A DNA stretch of 64,000 bases, taken from NCBI GenBank assembly GCA_903862955.1, contig CAIPAH010000018.1:19358-83357 (forward strand), read 5' to 3'. Positions within the stretch are counted from its first letter, which is position 1. Every line of letters begins with the position of its first letter. Source of the DNA: an uncultured Opitutia bacterium. Lineage in GTDB: Bacteria; Verrucomicrobiota; Verrucomicrobiia; Opitutales; Opitutaceae. Positions 54,713 through 63,860 of the stretch are shown here, in pieces. A program made the translations under genes and the position numbers. The notes under the pieces are model-generated. The model saw nothing but the letters and a program-made list of their open reading frames with translations. It ran no database searches and was not told where the DNA came from.

Positions 54713-56641
54713 ATGCGCGGTCATGCAGCGACATTGGCGGCGGGCGTGTTGCTCGTCCTGTTTGGCTGGATGGCCGCGAGCGTGTCGCGCGAACACAGCA
54801 CGACCGCGGATGAGATCTTTCACGTCACCGCGGGCTACAGCTATTGGAAACTGGGCGATTTCCGGCTGCAGCCGGAGAACGGCAACCTGCCGCAGCGGCT
54901 GGCCGGGCTGCCGCTGCTCTGGCAGGACGTGCATTTTCCGCGCCTGGAGCAGCCGGCGTGGCGGACGGCGGATGTCGCGGTCATCGGCCACCAGTTTTTC
55001 TACGAGTCCGGCAACGACCTGCCGCGCATGCTCGCGGCCGCGCGCGCGATGATCGCGCTGCTGGGCATCGCCTGCGGCGCACTGGTCTTTCTGTGGTCGC
55101 GGTCGTTGTTCGGCACCACCGGCGCGCTCGTCTCGACCGGCTTGTTCGCGTTCTGCCCCAACCTCCTTGCGCATGCCGGCCTGGCGACGAGCGACATGGC
55201 AGCGACCCTCGGCTTTCTCCTGGCGGTCTGGGCGGGCTGGCGCCTGCTGCACCGGGTGACCGTCGGGCGCGTGCTGGCGCTGGGAGCAGCCGCGGCGCTG
55301 CTCGCCTTGAGCAAATTCTCCGCGCCGCTGCTGGTGCCAATGCTCGCGCTGATGGCCGCCGCCCGGGCATGGCGCGGGAGCGCGCTGCCCGTGCGGTTGG
55401 GCGGTTTCGTCACTCGCGTGCGCGGCGGGCGCGCAGCAGCAACGTTGACGGGCGCGCTGGTGGCCGCCGCACTAGTGAGCGGGCTGTTGGTCTGGGCCGC
55501 GTTTGATTTTCGCTACACCGCCGTGCGCGGGGAAGGTTCGCTCAACCGCACCTGGGCGGACGTCACGATGTCGGACCCGGCCCTCGCCGTGGCGGCGCCC
55601 ACCGCCGACCACCAGCCCGCCGTGGCGACGCCGCTGCGGCCGGGCGCAATCCAAGCCGTCGTGCGCCCCCTGCGCGCGCTACACGCGCTGCCCGAAGGCT
55701 GGCTCTACGGACTCGCGCACGTGGACCGGTATTCGCGCTGGCGGCCGGCCTTTTTCATGGGGGAATACCGCACCACGGGTTGGATCAGCTTCTTCCCCGT
55801 CGCCTTCCTGCTGAAAACTCCCCTGCCCGCGCTGGCCTTGCTCGCGCTGGCCGGACTCTGCCTGGCCACCCGGCCGGGGTCGCCGGGCCGGTGCGGACGG
55901 TTACGTTACCGGCTCGTTCCGCTCGTCGTGCTGGGCGCCGTCTATGGCGGTTATGCGCTCACCATCCACCTGAACATCGGCCACCGCCACATTCTGCCGT
56001 TGTATCCTGTGTTGTATATCGGAGCCGGGGCCGTGGCGCTCGGGTTCCGCCGCCGCGGCGTCGCGCTCGTGACCGCCATCCTGCTGGCGGGCCAGGCGAT
56101 GGTCTCGCTCGCGATCCGGCCGGACTACCTCGCCTATTTCAATCCACTGCTGGGCGGGCCGGCCCACGCGTATGAGCACCTCGTGGACAGCTCGCTCGAC
56201 TGGGGCCAGGACCTGCCCGGACTGAAACGCTGGCTCGAGGCGCATGCGCGAGGGGAAAAAATCTACCTCTCCTATTTCGGCTCCGGCTCACCGGCCGATG
56301 AGGGCATTGCCGCGACGCGCCTCGCCGACGGGAATTTTGACCTCGGCGCTCGGGCCGTGGCGCCGCCGATGACCGGCGGGATTTATTGCATCAGCGCCAC
56401 GATGTTCCAGCAGCCCTACACGCTCGTGCGCCACGGGTGGACGCCGGCGCTCGAGCGCCGTTATGCGGAATTGCGGGCGTGGGCTGACGCGTGGCATGCG
56501 GGCCGCGACCCGCTGCCGCGCGACGCCGCGATTCAGCGCCTGATCGAACTCGAGCACCTGGGCTTTGGCCGGCTTTGCGCGGGGCTGCATGGCCGCGCGC
56601 CCGACGCCGAGTGGGTTATTCGATTCTCATTTTCCGGCTGA
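54713..56641 (+). CDS. GT-C-like membrane glycosyltransferase, tandem paralogue 2, C terminus frameshifted
   Basis: A paralogue of the upstream gene with all its landmarks (STTADEIFHVTAGYSYWK, ENGNLPQRLAGLPLLWQ, GHQFFYESGND, VDSSLDWGQDLPGLKRWLEA). The frame ends at 56641 as PDAEWVIRFSFSG. In the +1 frame the sequence continues VGYSILIFRLTEAEVRALL to a stop at 56692-56694, matching the paralogues. GAGTGGG here against GAGGTGGG in paralogue 1 shows a single missing G near 56611. Restored, the protein would have 660 residues and overlap the next ATG by ATGA. The 169 bp before this gene hold nothing recognisable. Confidence 0.8.
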   Translation: MRGHAATLAAGVLLVLFGWMAASVSREHSTTADEIFHVTAGYSYWKLGDFRLQPENGNLPQRLAGLPLLWQDVHFPRLEQPAWRTADVAVIGHQFFYESGNDLPRMLAAARAMIALLGIACGALVFLWSRSLFGTTGALVSTGLFAFCPNLLAHAGLATSDMAATLGFLLAVWAGWRLLHRVTVGRVLALGAAAALLALSKFSAPLLVPMLALMAAARAWRGSALPVRLGGFVTRVRGGRAAATLTGALVAAALVSGLLVWAAFDFRYTAVRGEGSLNRTWADVTMSDPALAVAAPTADHQPAVATPLRPGAIQAVVRPLRALHALPEGWLYGLAHVDRYSRWRPAFFMGEYRTTGWISFFPVAFLLKTPLPALALLALAGLCLATRPGSPGRCGRLRYRLVPLVVLGAVYGGYALTIHLNIGHRHILPLYPVLYIGAGAVALGFRRRGVALVTAILLAGQAMVSLAIRPDYLAYFNPLLGGPAHAYEHLVDSSLDWGQDLPGLKRWLEAHARGEKIYLSYFGSGSPADEGIAATRLADGNFDLGARAVAPPMTGGIYCISATMFQQPYTLVRHGWTPALERRYAELRAWADAWHAGRDPLPRDAAIQRLIELEHLGFGRLCAGLHGRAPDAEWVIRFSFSG

Positions 56642-56690
56642 CGGAGGCCGAGGTGCGCGCCTTGCTGGACGGCCCGCCCACCTTCATCCC

Positions 56691-58685
56691 ATGAGCAACC
56701 GCAACCCGGCCCGCCGTCCCTGGTTTTACGTCCTCGTGGTGGGATTGCTCGCGCTGCACTACGCGCTCGCGGTCGGCAGCAAGCTGAACGAGAGCACGAC
56801 CTCCGATGAACTCGTGCACCTCACCGGCGGCTACACGTTCGACCATTTCAACGACTACCGGCTGCATCCCGAAAACGGCAACCTCCCCCAGCGCCTCGCC
56901 GCCCTGCCGGCCGTCCTGAGCGGCATGCCGTTCCCCGCGCTGGCGGGTAATCCCTACTGGCGGGACAGCGATGCATGGATCCTGGGGCATCAATTTTTCT
57001 ACGAGAGCGGAGCCGACCATTTTCCGCGGCTGATGGCGGGACGGGCGATGATCGCGCTGTTCAGCGTCGCCACCGGCCTGCTGGTGTTTTGCTGGACGCG
57101 CCGGCTGTTCGGTGACGCTGGCGCCGTGGTGGCGCTGATCTTTTTCACGTTCGAGCCGAGCTTCCTGGCCCACGGCGCGCTGGCGACCAGCGATGTCTGC
57201 ATGACTTTTTTCCTGCTCGCGAGCGTGGGTGCGTGGTGGCGGCACCTGCATGACGGGCGCGCCCGGTGGTGGTGGCTAAGTGCGCTGACCTTCGGCCTGG
57301 CGTCCGTGGCCAAGTTCTCCGCGCCCCTGCTGCTGCCGATGTTCATCCTGCTGGCCTTGGTGCGCGCTTTCGCCCCCGAACCGCTCCAACTGCTGGGCCG
57401 CAGCTGGAACTCCCGCGGCGCGAAATTCGGCGCTGCCGCGTTGTCGGGACTCGCTCACGGGCTCGTCGCGGCCGTGGTGATCTGGGCGTTTTTCGGTTTC
57501 CGCTACTCAGCCGCCAATCCCGTCCTGCCCCCGATGGCCCACTTCATCCGGCCGTGGGAGTGGATTGACCAGAACATCGGCGCGACCGGAAAATTCATCC
57601 ACGCCCTCGCGAACTGGCACGTGCTGCCCGAGGCCTATCTCTACGGCATCGCCTACGTGAAGGAGTCGATGCAGGTGCGCTCCGCGTTTCTCAACGGCGA
57701 ATTCAGCATCACCGGCTGGCCCAGCTATTTCGTCTACGCCTTCCTCTACAAAACGACGATCCCGGTGATGCTGGCGAGCCTCGCCGCCGTGGGGCTGATT
57801 CTCCGCCGGCCGCGCGCCGACTGGTATCGGTTCGCGCCCCTCGCGGTCCTCTTCGGGTTCTACTGGGCGATCTCGACTACAAGCCATCTCAACATCGGCC
57901 ACCGCCACATCCTCCCAACGTATCCCGTGCTGTTCATCGCCACCGGCGCGCTCGGGGCGTGGCTGGCCACCCGCCGCGCGGTGTGGGTCGTGCCCGTCGT
58001 CGTGCTGCTCGGCTGGCACGTGTCGGAGTCGTCGTTCGTGGCGCCGCATTACCTCGCTTACTTCAACGAACTCGCCGGCGGCCCGGCGAATGGCCACCGG
58101 CACCTCGTCGACAGCTCGGTGGACTGGGGTCAGGACCTGCCCGGGCTCAAGGACTGGCTCGACGGCCATGCCGCGCCGGGCGAGCCGGTCTACTTGTCGT
58201 ATTTCGGTACCGGCGAGCCGGCCTATTATCACCTTCACGTGCAGCGGCTGCCGTTCGTCAACGGCTTCAAGCTCCTCCAACCGTGGGTGCCGCTGCGACC
58301 CGGGCTCTACTGCATCGGCGCAACGATGCTCGAACACGTCTACAGCCCCATCCGCGGGCCTTGGACACCGGCGCTCGAGCAGGAATACCAGCAGTTACGG
58401 GCGTTGGAGCCAGCGCTCGCGGTGTATTTCTCGGATCCCGTGCAACGCGCCGAGATGGACCGCGCGGCGAGCCCTGAAAAATGGCGCCGTGCGGGCACGC
58501 GCCACGATCTCCTGCGCTTCGCGCGACTCTGCCATTACCTGCGCGCGCGGACCCCGGATGCGAACGTCGGCTACTCGATCTTCATCTACCGGCTGACGCC
58601 CGCGGAAATCGCCGAGGCGACGACCGGTTCCCTCGCGCAATGGCAGGGGTTGATCGAGCGCACGCGGCGCGGCGGGACGCCCTGA
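56691..58685 (+). CDS. GT-C-like membrane glycosyltransferase, tandem paralogue 3
   Basis: A 664-residue protein of the same subfamily, more diverged: STTSDELVHLTGGYTF, ENGNLPQRLAALPAVL, GHQFFYESGADHF, SFLAHGALATSDVCMTF, ASVAKFSAPLLLPMF and VDSSVDWGQDLPGLKDWLDG. It lacks the long insertion found before the middle helices of its neighbours and ends PDANVGYSIFIYRLTPAE. ATG at 56691. It is last in the plus-strand cluster and faces the minus-strand GT-C genes. Confidence 0.8.
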   Translation: MSNRNPARRPWFYVLVVGLLALHYALAVGSKLNESTTSDELVHLTGGYTFDHFNDYRLHPENGNLPQRLAALPAVLSGMPFPALAGNPYWRDSDAWILGHQFFYESGADHFPRLMAGRAMIALFSVATGLLVFCWTRRLFGDAGAVVALIFFTFEPSFLAHGALATSDVCMTFFLLASVGAWWRHLHDGRARWWWLSALTFGLASVAKFSAPLLLPMFILLALVRAFAPEPLQLLGRSWNSRGAKFGAAALSGLAHGLVAAVVIWAFFGFRYSAANPVLPPMAHFIRPWEWIDQNIGATGKFIHALANWHVLPEAYLYGIAYVKESMQVRSAFLNGEFSITGWPSYFVYAFLYKTTIPVMLASLAAVGLILRRPRADWYRFAPLAVLFGFYWAISTTSHLNIGHRHILPTYPVLFIATGALGAWLATRRAVWVVPVVVLLGWHVSESSFVAPHYLAYFNELAGGPANGHRHLVDSSVDWGQDLPGLKDWLDGHAAPGEPVYLSYFGTGEPAYYHLHVQRLPFVNGFKLLQPWVPLRPGLYCIGATMLEHVYSPIRGPWTPALEQEYQQLRALEPALAVYFSDPVQRAEMDRAASPEKWRRAGTRHDLLRFARLCHYLRARTPDANVGYSIFIYRLTPAEIAEATTGSLAQWQGLIERTRRGGTP

Positions 58686-58701
58686 ACGCCGCGCGAGCGG
58701 A

Positions 58702-59982
58702 TCAAACCGCCGGCCCCAGGAGCACCGCCAGCCGGCGGCGGGCGAAGTGCGTCAGGAAAACCAGCAGGCAAACGACCAGCGCCCAATCCATCGGCTGCTC
58801 GAGCAGAAAGGCGAATTTCGCCATCTTCATGATCGTGGGCGCAGGCAGCACGCCGATGAAACGGTTGATTGCCAGGCAACAAACCGGTGACCACCAGAGG
58901 ATGACCAGCGCGAGCCAGCCGGTCTTGCGCGCAAGCCCGCGGACCTGCGGGGGCGTCGCCGGATCGCGAGGCAGCTCCCAAACCAAGGGCGTCAGCCAGA
59001 TCAGGTAGATCCAGCGGTAGCCGAAATTCATGCTCGTGAAGAAGCACCCGGTAAGCAGCACCGCCCCGAGGATGAAATACAGCCAGTTCGCGCGCTGCTC
59101 CGGGGACGGTTCCCAATCCTCGAGTGGCCGTCGGAGCCAATTGAACAGGATGATCGCAGCGCCGAGTCCCGCGCAGAGGACCTTCGGTGCCCAGCCCTTC
59201 CAGCCGAGTTCATTGAAGAATCCCGTGGCGCCAAGGGTCAGCAACCCCTCGGGCTGCGGCGCCAGCGGGCCGAAGCCCGCGAGGTCGGGCGCGAGGCTGA
59301 CCCCGGCGAGAGCGAGGAGCAAAAGCGCAAGGAGCATTCGGGCGCGCAATTCCTTGCGCTCCGCCACTGCCAGCAACACCAGCGCCGCGGCGGCCGGGTA
59401 GTATTTCAACATCGCCGCGATCATCACGAGAAACGGCGCCAGGAACCGCAGCCACCGGTGCGGGCTCAGCAGGCAGGGCACCAGCGGTGTGAGCAGGAGA
59501 AAAATCACGAGGTCGTTGTTGGCCCGGTCCACGGCGAGCAGGACGGGTGGCGAGCAAATTACGGCCAGATACCACGCCAGCTGGACCGGTCCGCGGGGCC
59601 GCAGCCGCGCCCAGGCCGCCACCAGAAAAGCCACGACGAGCGTCAGCCCCAGCCAGAACGTGTCGGCGCGCGTCAGGCCCAGGTGCCGCAGGTAAAGCCA
59701 CCAGTGCGAGTAGACGTGGGGACGGTGGAAATAATCGAGGGGGTTGGGCGCGTAGGGATCGAGGCCGCGCGTGATGGCGTCGTTCGACGCGAGCAGCGCA
59801 AACGTGTCGAGAAACCACGAGTAGTGGGCGACGCCGAGGGCGAAAAACAGCTGGGGATAGCTCGCGAAAATCCCGAAGAATCCCGCGATCAGCAGCCCGA
59901 GCCAGATCCACCATCGCATGGACCCGCACATCCCGCTGGGCGAATCTCCGGCGGAAGGCGCGTTGCCAGTCGTGGCGCTCAT
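58702..59982 (-). CDS. GT87-like (DUF2029) membrane mannosyltransferase candidate
   Basis: A 426-residue protein with about ten membrane helices. The segments FALLASNDAITRGLDPYAPN and FHRPHVYSHWWLYLRHLGL, then VDRANNDLVIFLLLTPLV and LKYYPAAAALVLLAV, follow the pattern of GT87/DUF2029 proteins, where an Asn-Asn-Asp site and a Lys-Tyr-Tyr-Pro site recur. It would use polyprenyl-phosphate mannose or a similar donor. It overlaps the upstream gene's stop by ATGA. Confidence 0.78.
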   Translation of the reverse strand: MSATTGNAPSAGDSPSGMCGSMRWWIWLGLLIAGFFGIFASYPQLFFALGVAHYSWFLDTFALLASNDAITRGLDPYAPNPLDYFHRPHVYSHWWLYLRHLGLTRADTFWLGLTLVVAFLVAAWARLRPRGPVQLAWYLAVICSPPVLLAVDRANNDLVIFLLLTPLVPCLLSPHRWLRFLAPFLVMIAAMLKYYPAAAALVLLAVAERKELRARMLLALLLLALAGVSLAPDLAGFGPLAPQPEGLLTLGATGFFNELGWKGWAPKVLCAGLGAAIILFNWLRRPLEDWEPSPEQRANWLYFILGAVLLTGCFFTSMNFGYRWIYLIWLTPLVWELPRDPATPPQVRGLARKTGWLALVILWWSPVCCLAINRFIGVLPAPTIMKMAKFAFLLEQPMDWALVVCLLVFLTHFARRRLAVLLGPAV

Positions 59983-61808
59983 GGTGCGGGCTTGGCCTCC
60001 GCCGACGGAGTCGGCGGCGGGGTCGCAGCCTTGGCCGGCGCTGGCGGCTCAGGATCGACGGCAATGAGTCGGCTCAATCGCGCCATCCGCGCGCCGAAGC
60101 GCCGCTCTGCCAGCGTCTCCAGCCGGAAATTCGCCGGCAGCAGGTCGTCGGGATCCACGCCGAATTTCCCGTTGGGTGTCGTCGGCCGCAGCGCCTGCGC
60201 GACGATGACCTCGTGAAACGTTCCCTGCGCCATGTGGTAGCGCAGCTGGTCGCCGCGTTGCTTGGCCACGCCGATGATCAGCGACGGGATCCGCCACAGC
60301 ACCCACGGGATCGAGGAAAGATTGGAGACGAACAACCGTGGCTCCGCCGGGCGGGACAGGATGAACTCATGCTCCCAGTCCACCTCCTGCATCACGAGGT
60401 TTTGGCTCGTATAAAACCGGTGCGCCATGGCCGGCAGGGCCGAGACGAGCAGATAGGCGGCCACGCCCACGAACGCCCATCGCATCGCGGGCCAGCGGAA
60501 ATTCAGGCGATGGATGAACACCACCGCGAGCAGCGCCATGAGCAGGTAGGCTGGCAGCGCAAAGCGCGCCGCAATCGCGTCCGTCAGCCGGCTCCAGTAA
60601 TAAAACTGCAGCATCGCGAAGCTACCCGCGATCGCCGCGCCAAAAAGCACCGCCACGGTCTGCACGGGCGACAAAGGCCGGCGAGGCCGCCACCAGCGCG
60701 CAGCGCAGACCAGGAAATACGCCAGCCCCGCGCAGCCGAGGACCGAGAGATACCACGAGTTGGCGTAGGCGGTCGACAGGCTGAAGAGAAATTCACCCGT
60801 GGAACGGAGGTTGTCGGCGAGGTATTGCGTGCTGAACCGCACCGTCTGCCCCTCGCCCAGTTGCCAGAGCAACGGCGACGCCGTGACGAACCGGTCATGC
60901 AGCGCATACGGGATGAGCAGTAGCGGCGTCAGCAGCGCCACCCACGGCAGCAGCACGCGCTGCATGCGCCACCAGCTGGCGAGGATGATCAGCGCGATCG
61001 GAAAAGCGTAGATGACGGATTCGTAGCGGCTTTCCGCCAGCAGCACAGTCGCGAGGCAGAGCAGCGAAAGCCGATCCGCATCGGGCGCGCGGTAGTAGAG
61101 CAGCGCGAGGCACATCACCAGCATCAGCATGGCCAGGTTGTGCATCTCCATGCCGCCGCCCGTCGCGTTCTGGCCCAGCAGCGGCATGCTGGCGAGCAAG
61201 GCGACGACCAGCACCCCGCCGATGCGGTTGGTCAGTTCGCGCGCGAACCAATACGTCAGGCTGAGAAAACCGGCGGTCAGCGCGGAGTTGAGGATGAAGA
61301 CGTTCACCAGCCGGTAGCCGGTGAGGTCGTGCATCAGCGAGAGCAGGAACGTGAAAAAGAACGGCCGCTTGTCGAGGAACGGGTCGATCAGCAGCCAGGT
61401 GCCATCGAGGTCGTAGGCGCGGATGACGCAGCCGACCTCCTTCGTCAGGTGCATGTGATAGGCCGTGGCCTGCAGCACATACTCGTCGAAGAGCACCTTT
61501 TGCTGGAACGGATCCGACCACAACGCGAAGCCCGTGGCCGCGAGAATCGCCAGCGCGGGCCAGCCCGGCCGGCGCAGCCATTCCCGCCAGACCGGCTGCC
61601 GCGCGCGCGCCACGCGGATCGCAAAAAACACAAACAGGCTGAAGAGTCCCAGCATGTAGTAGTAGCCGGCGCCCGCGATAAGCCACCCGGCCATCCGCGG
61701 GGAGATGGCGACAAAGCCGACAACGACGGCCAGCGCGCCACTCAGGGCGAATAGCCACAGGCGCTTCCGGGCGTCCGGGTCCAAGGGAAACTGGCTCAGT
61801 CGCTTCAT
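59979..61808 (-). CDS. GT-C-like membrane glycosyltransferase, diverged pair member A
   Basis: A 609-residue protein with about twelve membrane helices. Acidic motif KVLFDEYVLQATAYHMHLTK; then DKRPFFFTFLLSLMHDLTGYR, NVFILNSALTAG and LLGQNATGGGMEMHN, all shared with the gene at 61834. The C-terminal 130 residues are soluble and end in Pro/Ala repeats. The ATG at 61808 is chosen; an in-frame upstream start at 62051 would overlap the other gene extensively. Confidence 0.78.
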   Translation of the reverse strand: MKRLSQFPLDPDARKRLWLFALSGALAVVVGFVAISPRMAGWLIAGAGYYYMLGLFSLFVFFAIRVARARQPVWREWLRRPGWPALAILAATGFALWSDPFQQKVLFDEYVLQATAYHMHLTKEVGCVIRAYDLDGTWLLIDPFLDKRPFFFTFLLSLMHDLTGYRLVNVFILNSALTAGFLSLTYWFARELTNRIGGVLVVALLASMPLLGQNATGGGMEMHNLAMLMLVMCLALLYYRAPDADRLSLLCLATVLLAESRYESVIYAFPIALIILASWWRMQRVLLPWVALLTPLLLIPYALHDRFVTASPLLWQLGEGQTVRFSTQYLADNLRSTGEFLFSLSTAYANSWYLSVLGCAGLAYFLVCAARWWRPRRPLSPVQTVAVLFGAAIAGSFAMLQFYYWSRLTDAIAARFALPAYLLMALLAVVFIHRLNFRWPAMRWAFVGVAAYLLVSALPAMAHRFYTSQNLVMQEVDWEHEFILSRPAEPRLFVSNLSSIPWVLWRIPSLIIGVAKQRGDQLRYHMAQGTFHEVIVAQALRPTTPNGKFGVDPDDLLPANFRLETLAERRFGARMARLSRLIAVDPEPPAPAKAATPPPTPSAEAKPAP

Positions 61809-61833
61809 CGCGCAGGGACCTGCTCCGGGCCGA

Positions 61834-63714
61834 TCACGGGAGCTGCTTGATGAAGTTTTCCAGGTAAGCCTTGCGCATCTTGTCGATCTCCGCGCGGCTC
61901 TTGGACACGACCGGCGGCTTGCCCGGGACTGGAGCCGTGAGGGACTTGGCCCCCACCTTGATGTCCACCACGCGGCTGATGCGGGTGAGCGTGAGGGTCT
62001 GCAGCCGCTCCTCCCGGACCGGCTCGAGCACAAACTCCGGCCCGAGGTCATCGCCGTCGCGCAGGGTCATGCCGCCCGTGTTCGGATCGATGTTGTAGCG
62101 CTGGAAGACGTAGATCCCGGAGAACGTGTGGTTCAACATGTGGAACACGACCGCGTCGCGTCGCTTGATGGCCTCGGGCACGGTCGTCGCCGAAACCAGG
62201 TGCGCCACCCACAGGATCGCATCGTTGTCGATCATCAGGTAATCATGCCGCGTCTGGTCGGCCATGAACGTCCGCCGCCAGGCCGTCTCCCGGCCGGGCA
62301 GATACTCCTGCGTGTAGGCATGCTCGGCCATCGAGGGCACGCCGACGGTGATCAAGCCGAGGGCGGCGATGCCCAGCAGCAGCCGCTGGAAAGACACCGC
62401 GGCGAATTGCGGCAGCACGGCCATCACGGCGATGACGAGCCAGAGATGGGTCGGCAGGCTGAGCCGACGGATGACGGGATCGTCAAATTGGCCCCAAAAA
62501 TAGCACATCAGGAAGACAAACTGGGCGATGAAGCCCACGGTGAAGATGATCGACGCCGCCATGATCGGCGTCTCCGTGCGCAACGAGCGCACCCGCTTGG
62601 CCGCGTGGAGCAGGAAAAACACCGCGCCAATCACACCCAGCGCGGACAGCGTCCAGGAATTGGGCTGGTCGGTGGGTTTGCCGAAGAAGAAATTCACCGC
62701 GTGGTTCAGGTTGTTGGAGAGATACGACAGGGAAAACGGCACGGTCGCATTGGCCGGCGCGCCCCCTTCGGTCATCTGCCACGCCGACGTACGCAGTTCG
62801 AAGATGTGGTGCTGCAGCGGATAGGGCAGCAGCAGCAGTGGGGCGAGGATGACCGGCCACGACAGCATCGACCGCCCCTCGGAAAACCAGACCCAGAGCA
62901 CCAGGATCACCACCGGCAGGACGTAGATCAGGGATTCGTAGCGGGTCTGGCCGAGCAACAAGGTGGAGTAACACAGCGCGCTGAGCGAAGCCTCGTCCCG
63001 CTTTTGCACGAACCGCGCCCCCAGCAGGAGCGTCGCGAGGATCATCACGATGTTCAGCAACTCGAATCCGCCGCCCGTGGCGTTTTGCCCCAGCAGCGGC
63101 AAACCGGCAAACAGCAGCACGCCCAGCCAGCCAGCGCGGCGGCCCGCCAGCATGCGACCCGTCGCGTAGGTCAGGCCCAGCAGGACAAACGTCAGGACAC
63201 TATTGAGGATGAAGACGTTCGCCGGGCGGTAGCCGGTGAGATCGTGCAACAGGGACAGCAGGAACGGGAAGAACAGCGGCCGCTTGTCCATGATGCCGTC
63301 CAGGATCACGAACGCGCCCTGGATGTCGTTGCCCCGGATGGGGGTGAGCACGGTCTTGTCGAAGTGCATGCTCATCGACGTGCCGAGGAGCATGATCTCG
63401 TCCATGATGATCTTGAACCCGTAGGTCTCGTGCACGAGCAGCACGACGCCGCCCAAGCCCACGACGGTCACCGAAGCCCAGTCGAGCTGGCGCCATTGGA
63501 ACGCCTTGAGCTCATCGCGGAACGTCAGCCAGAGGGCCCGCAAAAACAGGAGAAACGCCGCGAGTTCGAACCAGTAGCCCGTGTCCGACACCAGCACGAT
63601 GGCCGCGCGGCTGGGGATCGCGAAAAAGCCCAGGATCACCGCCAGCGCCCCAGTCAGCAGGAAAAGCCACACGCGTTTGTCGGTGAACAGGGCCGGGATT
63701 GCGGGTTGGGTCAT
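61834..63714 (-). CDS. GT-C-like membrane glycosyltransferase, diverged pair member B
   Basis: A 626-residue protein, paralogous to the gene downstream. Acidic motif KIIMDEIMLLGTSMSMHFDK; DKRPLFFPFLLSLLHDLTGYR, NVFILNSVLTF and LLGQNATGGGFELLN follow. The end is soluble and charged with FHMLNHTFSGIYVFQRYNID. The pair is coupled by a 25-bp gap, and the operon continues to 58702. Upstream lie 99 bp and then the terminator of the last gene in the window. Confidence 0.8.
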   Translation of the reverse strand: MTQPAIPALFTDKRVWLFLLTGALAVILGFFAIPSRAAIVLVSDTGYWFELAAFLLFLRALWLTFRDELKAFQWRQLDWASVTVVGLGGVVLLVHETYGFKIIMDEIMLLGTSMSMHFDKTVLTPIRGNDIQGAFVILDGIMDKRPLFFPFLLSLLHDLTGYRPANVFILNSVLTFVLLGLTYATGRMLAGRRAGWLGVLLFAGLPLLGQNATGGGFELLNIVMILATLLLGARFVQKRDEASLSALCYSTLLLGQTRYESLIYVLPVVILVLWVWFSEGRSMLSWPVILAPLLLLPYPLQHHIFELRTSAWQMTEGGAPANATVPFSLSYLSNNLNHAVNFFFGKPTDQPNSWTLSALGVIGAVFFLLHAAKRVRSLRTETPIMAASIIFTVGFIAQFVFLMCYFWGQFDDPVIRRLSLPTHLWLVIAVMAVLPQFAAVSFQRLLLGIAALGLITVGVPSMAEHAYTQEYLPGRETAWRRTFMADQTRHDYLMIDNDAILWVAHLVSATTVPEAIKRRDAVVFHMLNHTFSGIYVFQRYNIDPNTGGMTLRDGDDLGPEFVLEPVREERLQTLTLTRISRVVDIKVGAKSLTAPVPGKPPVVSKSRAEIDKMRKAYLENFIKQLP

Positions 63715-63805
63715 GCGCGCTGGAAGCTTGGTCGGTTGGCGGGAAAAATGAAAGCTTCTTGGCTAAACTGCGCGTTTACCACCGGCCGGGACGCCGGATT
63801 CGGGC

Positions 63806-63838
63806 ACAAAAAAGCCGCCCGTTTTGGCGGGCGGCTTG
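63806..63838 (-). terminator. Rho-independent terminator of the gene at the right edge
   Basis: On the minus strand: stem AAGCCGCCC, loop GCCAAAAC, stem GGGCGGCTT, then TTTT. It sits about 25 bp after the stop codon at 63861. Confidence 0.88.
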
Positions 63839-63860
63839 AAGTTTGACCGGAAGGACCGGA

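Noticed and set aside
21717..63714. An exosortase/PEP-CTERM system in the glycan cluster
   Set aside because: No protein with exosortase motifs and no PEP-CTERM tail was found in the window.
61705..63846. A 713-codon plus-strand open frame
   Set aside because: Antisense to the GT-C gene at 61834, with low-complexity His/Gln/Arg composition typical of shadow frames.
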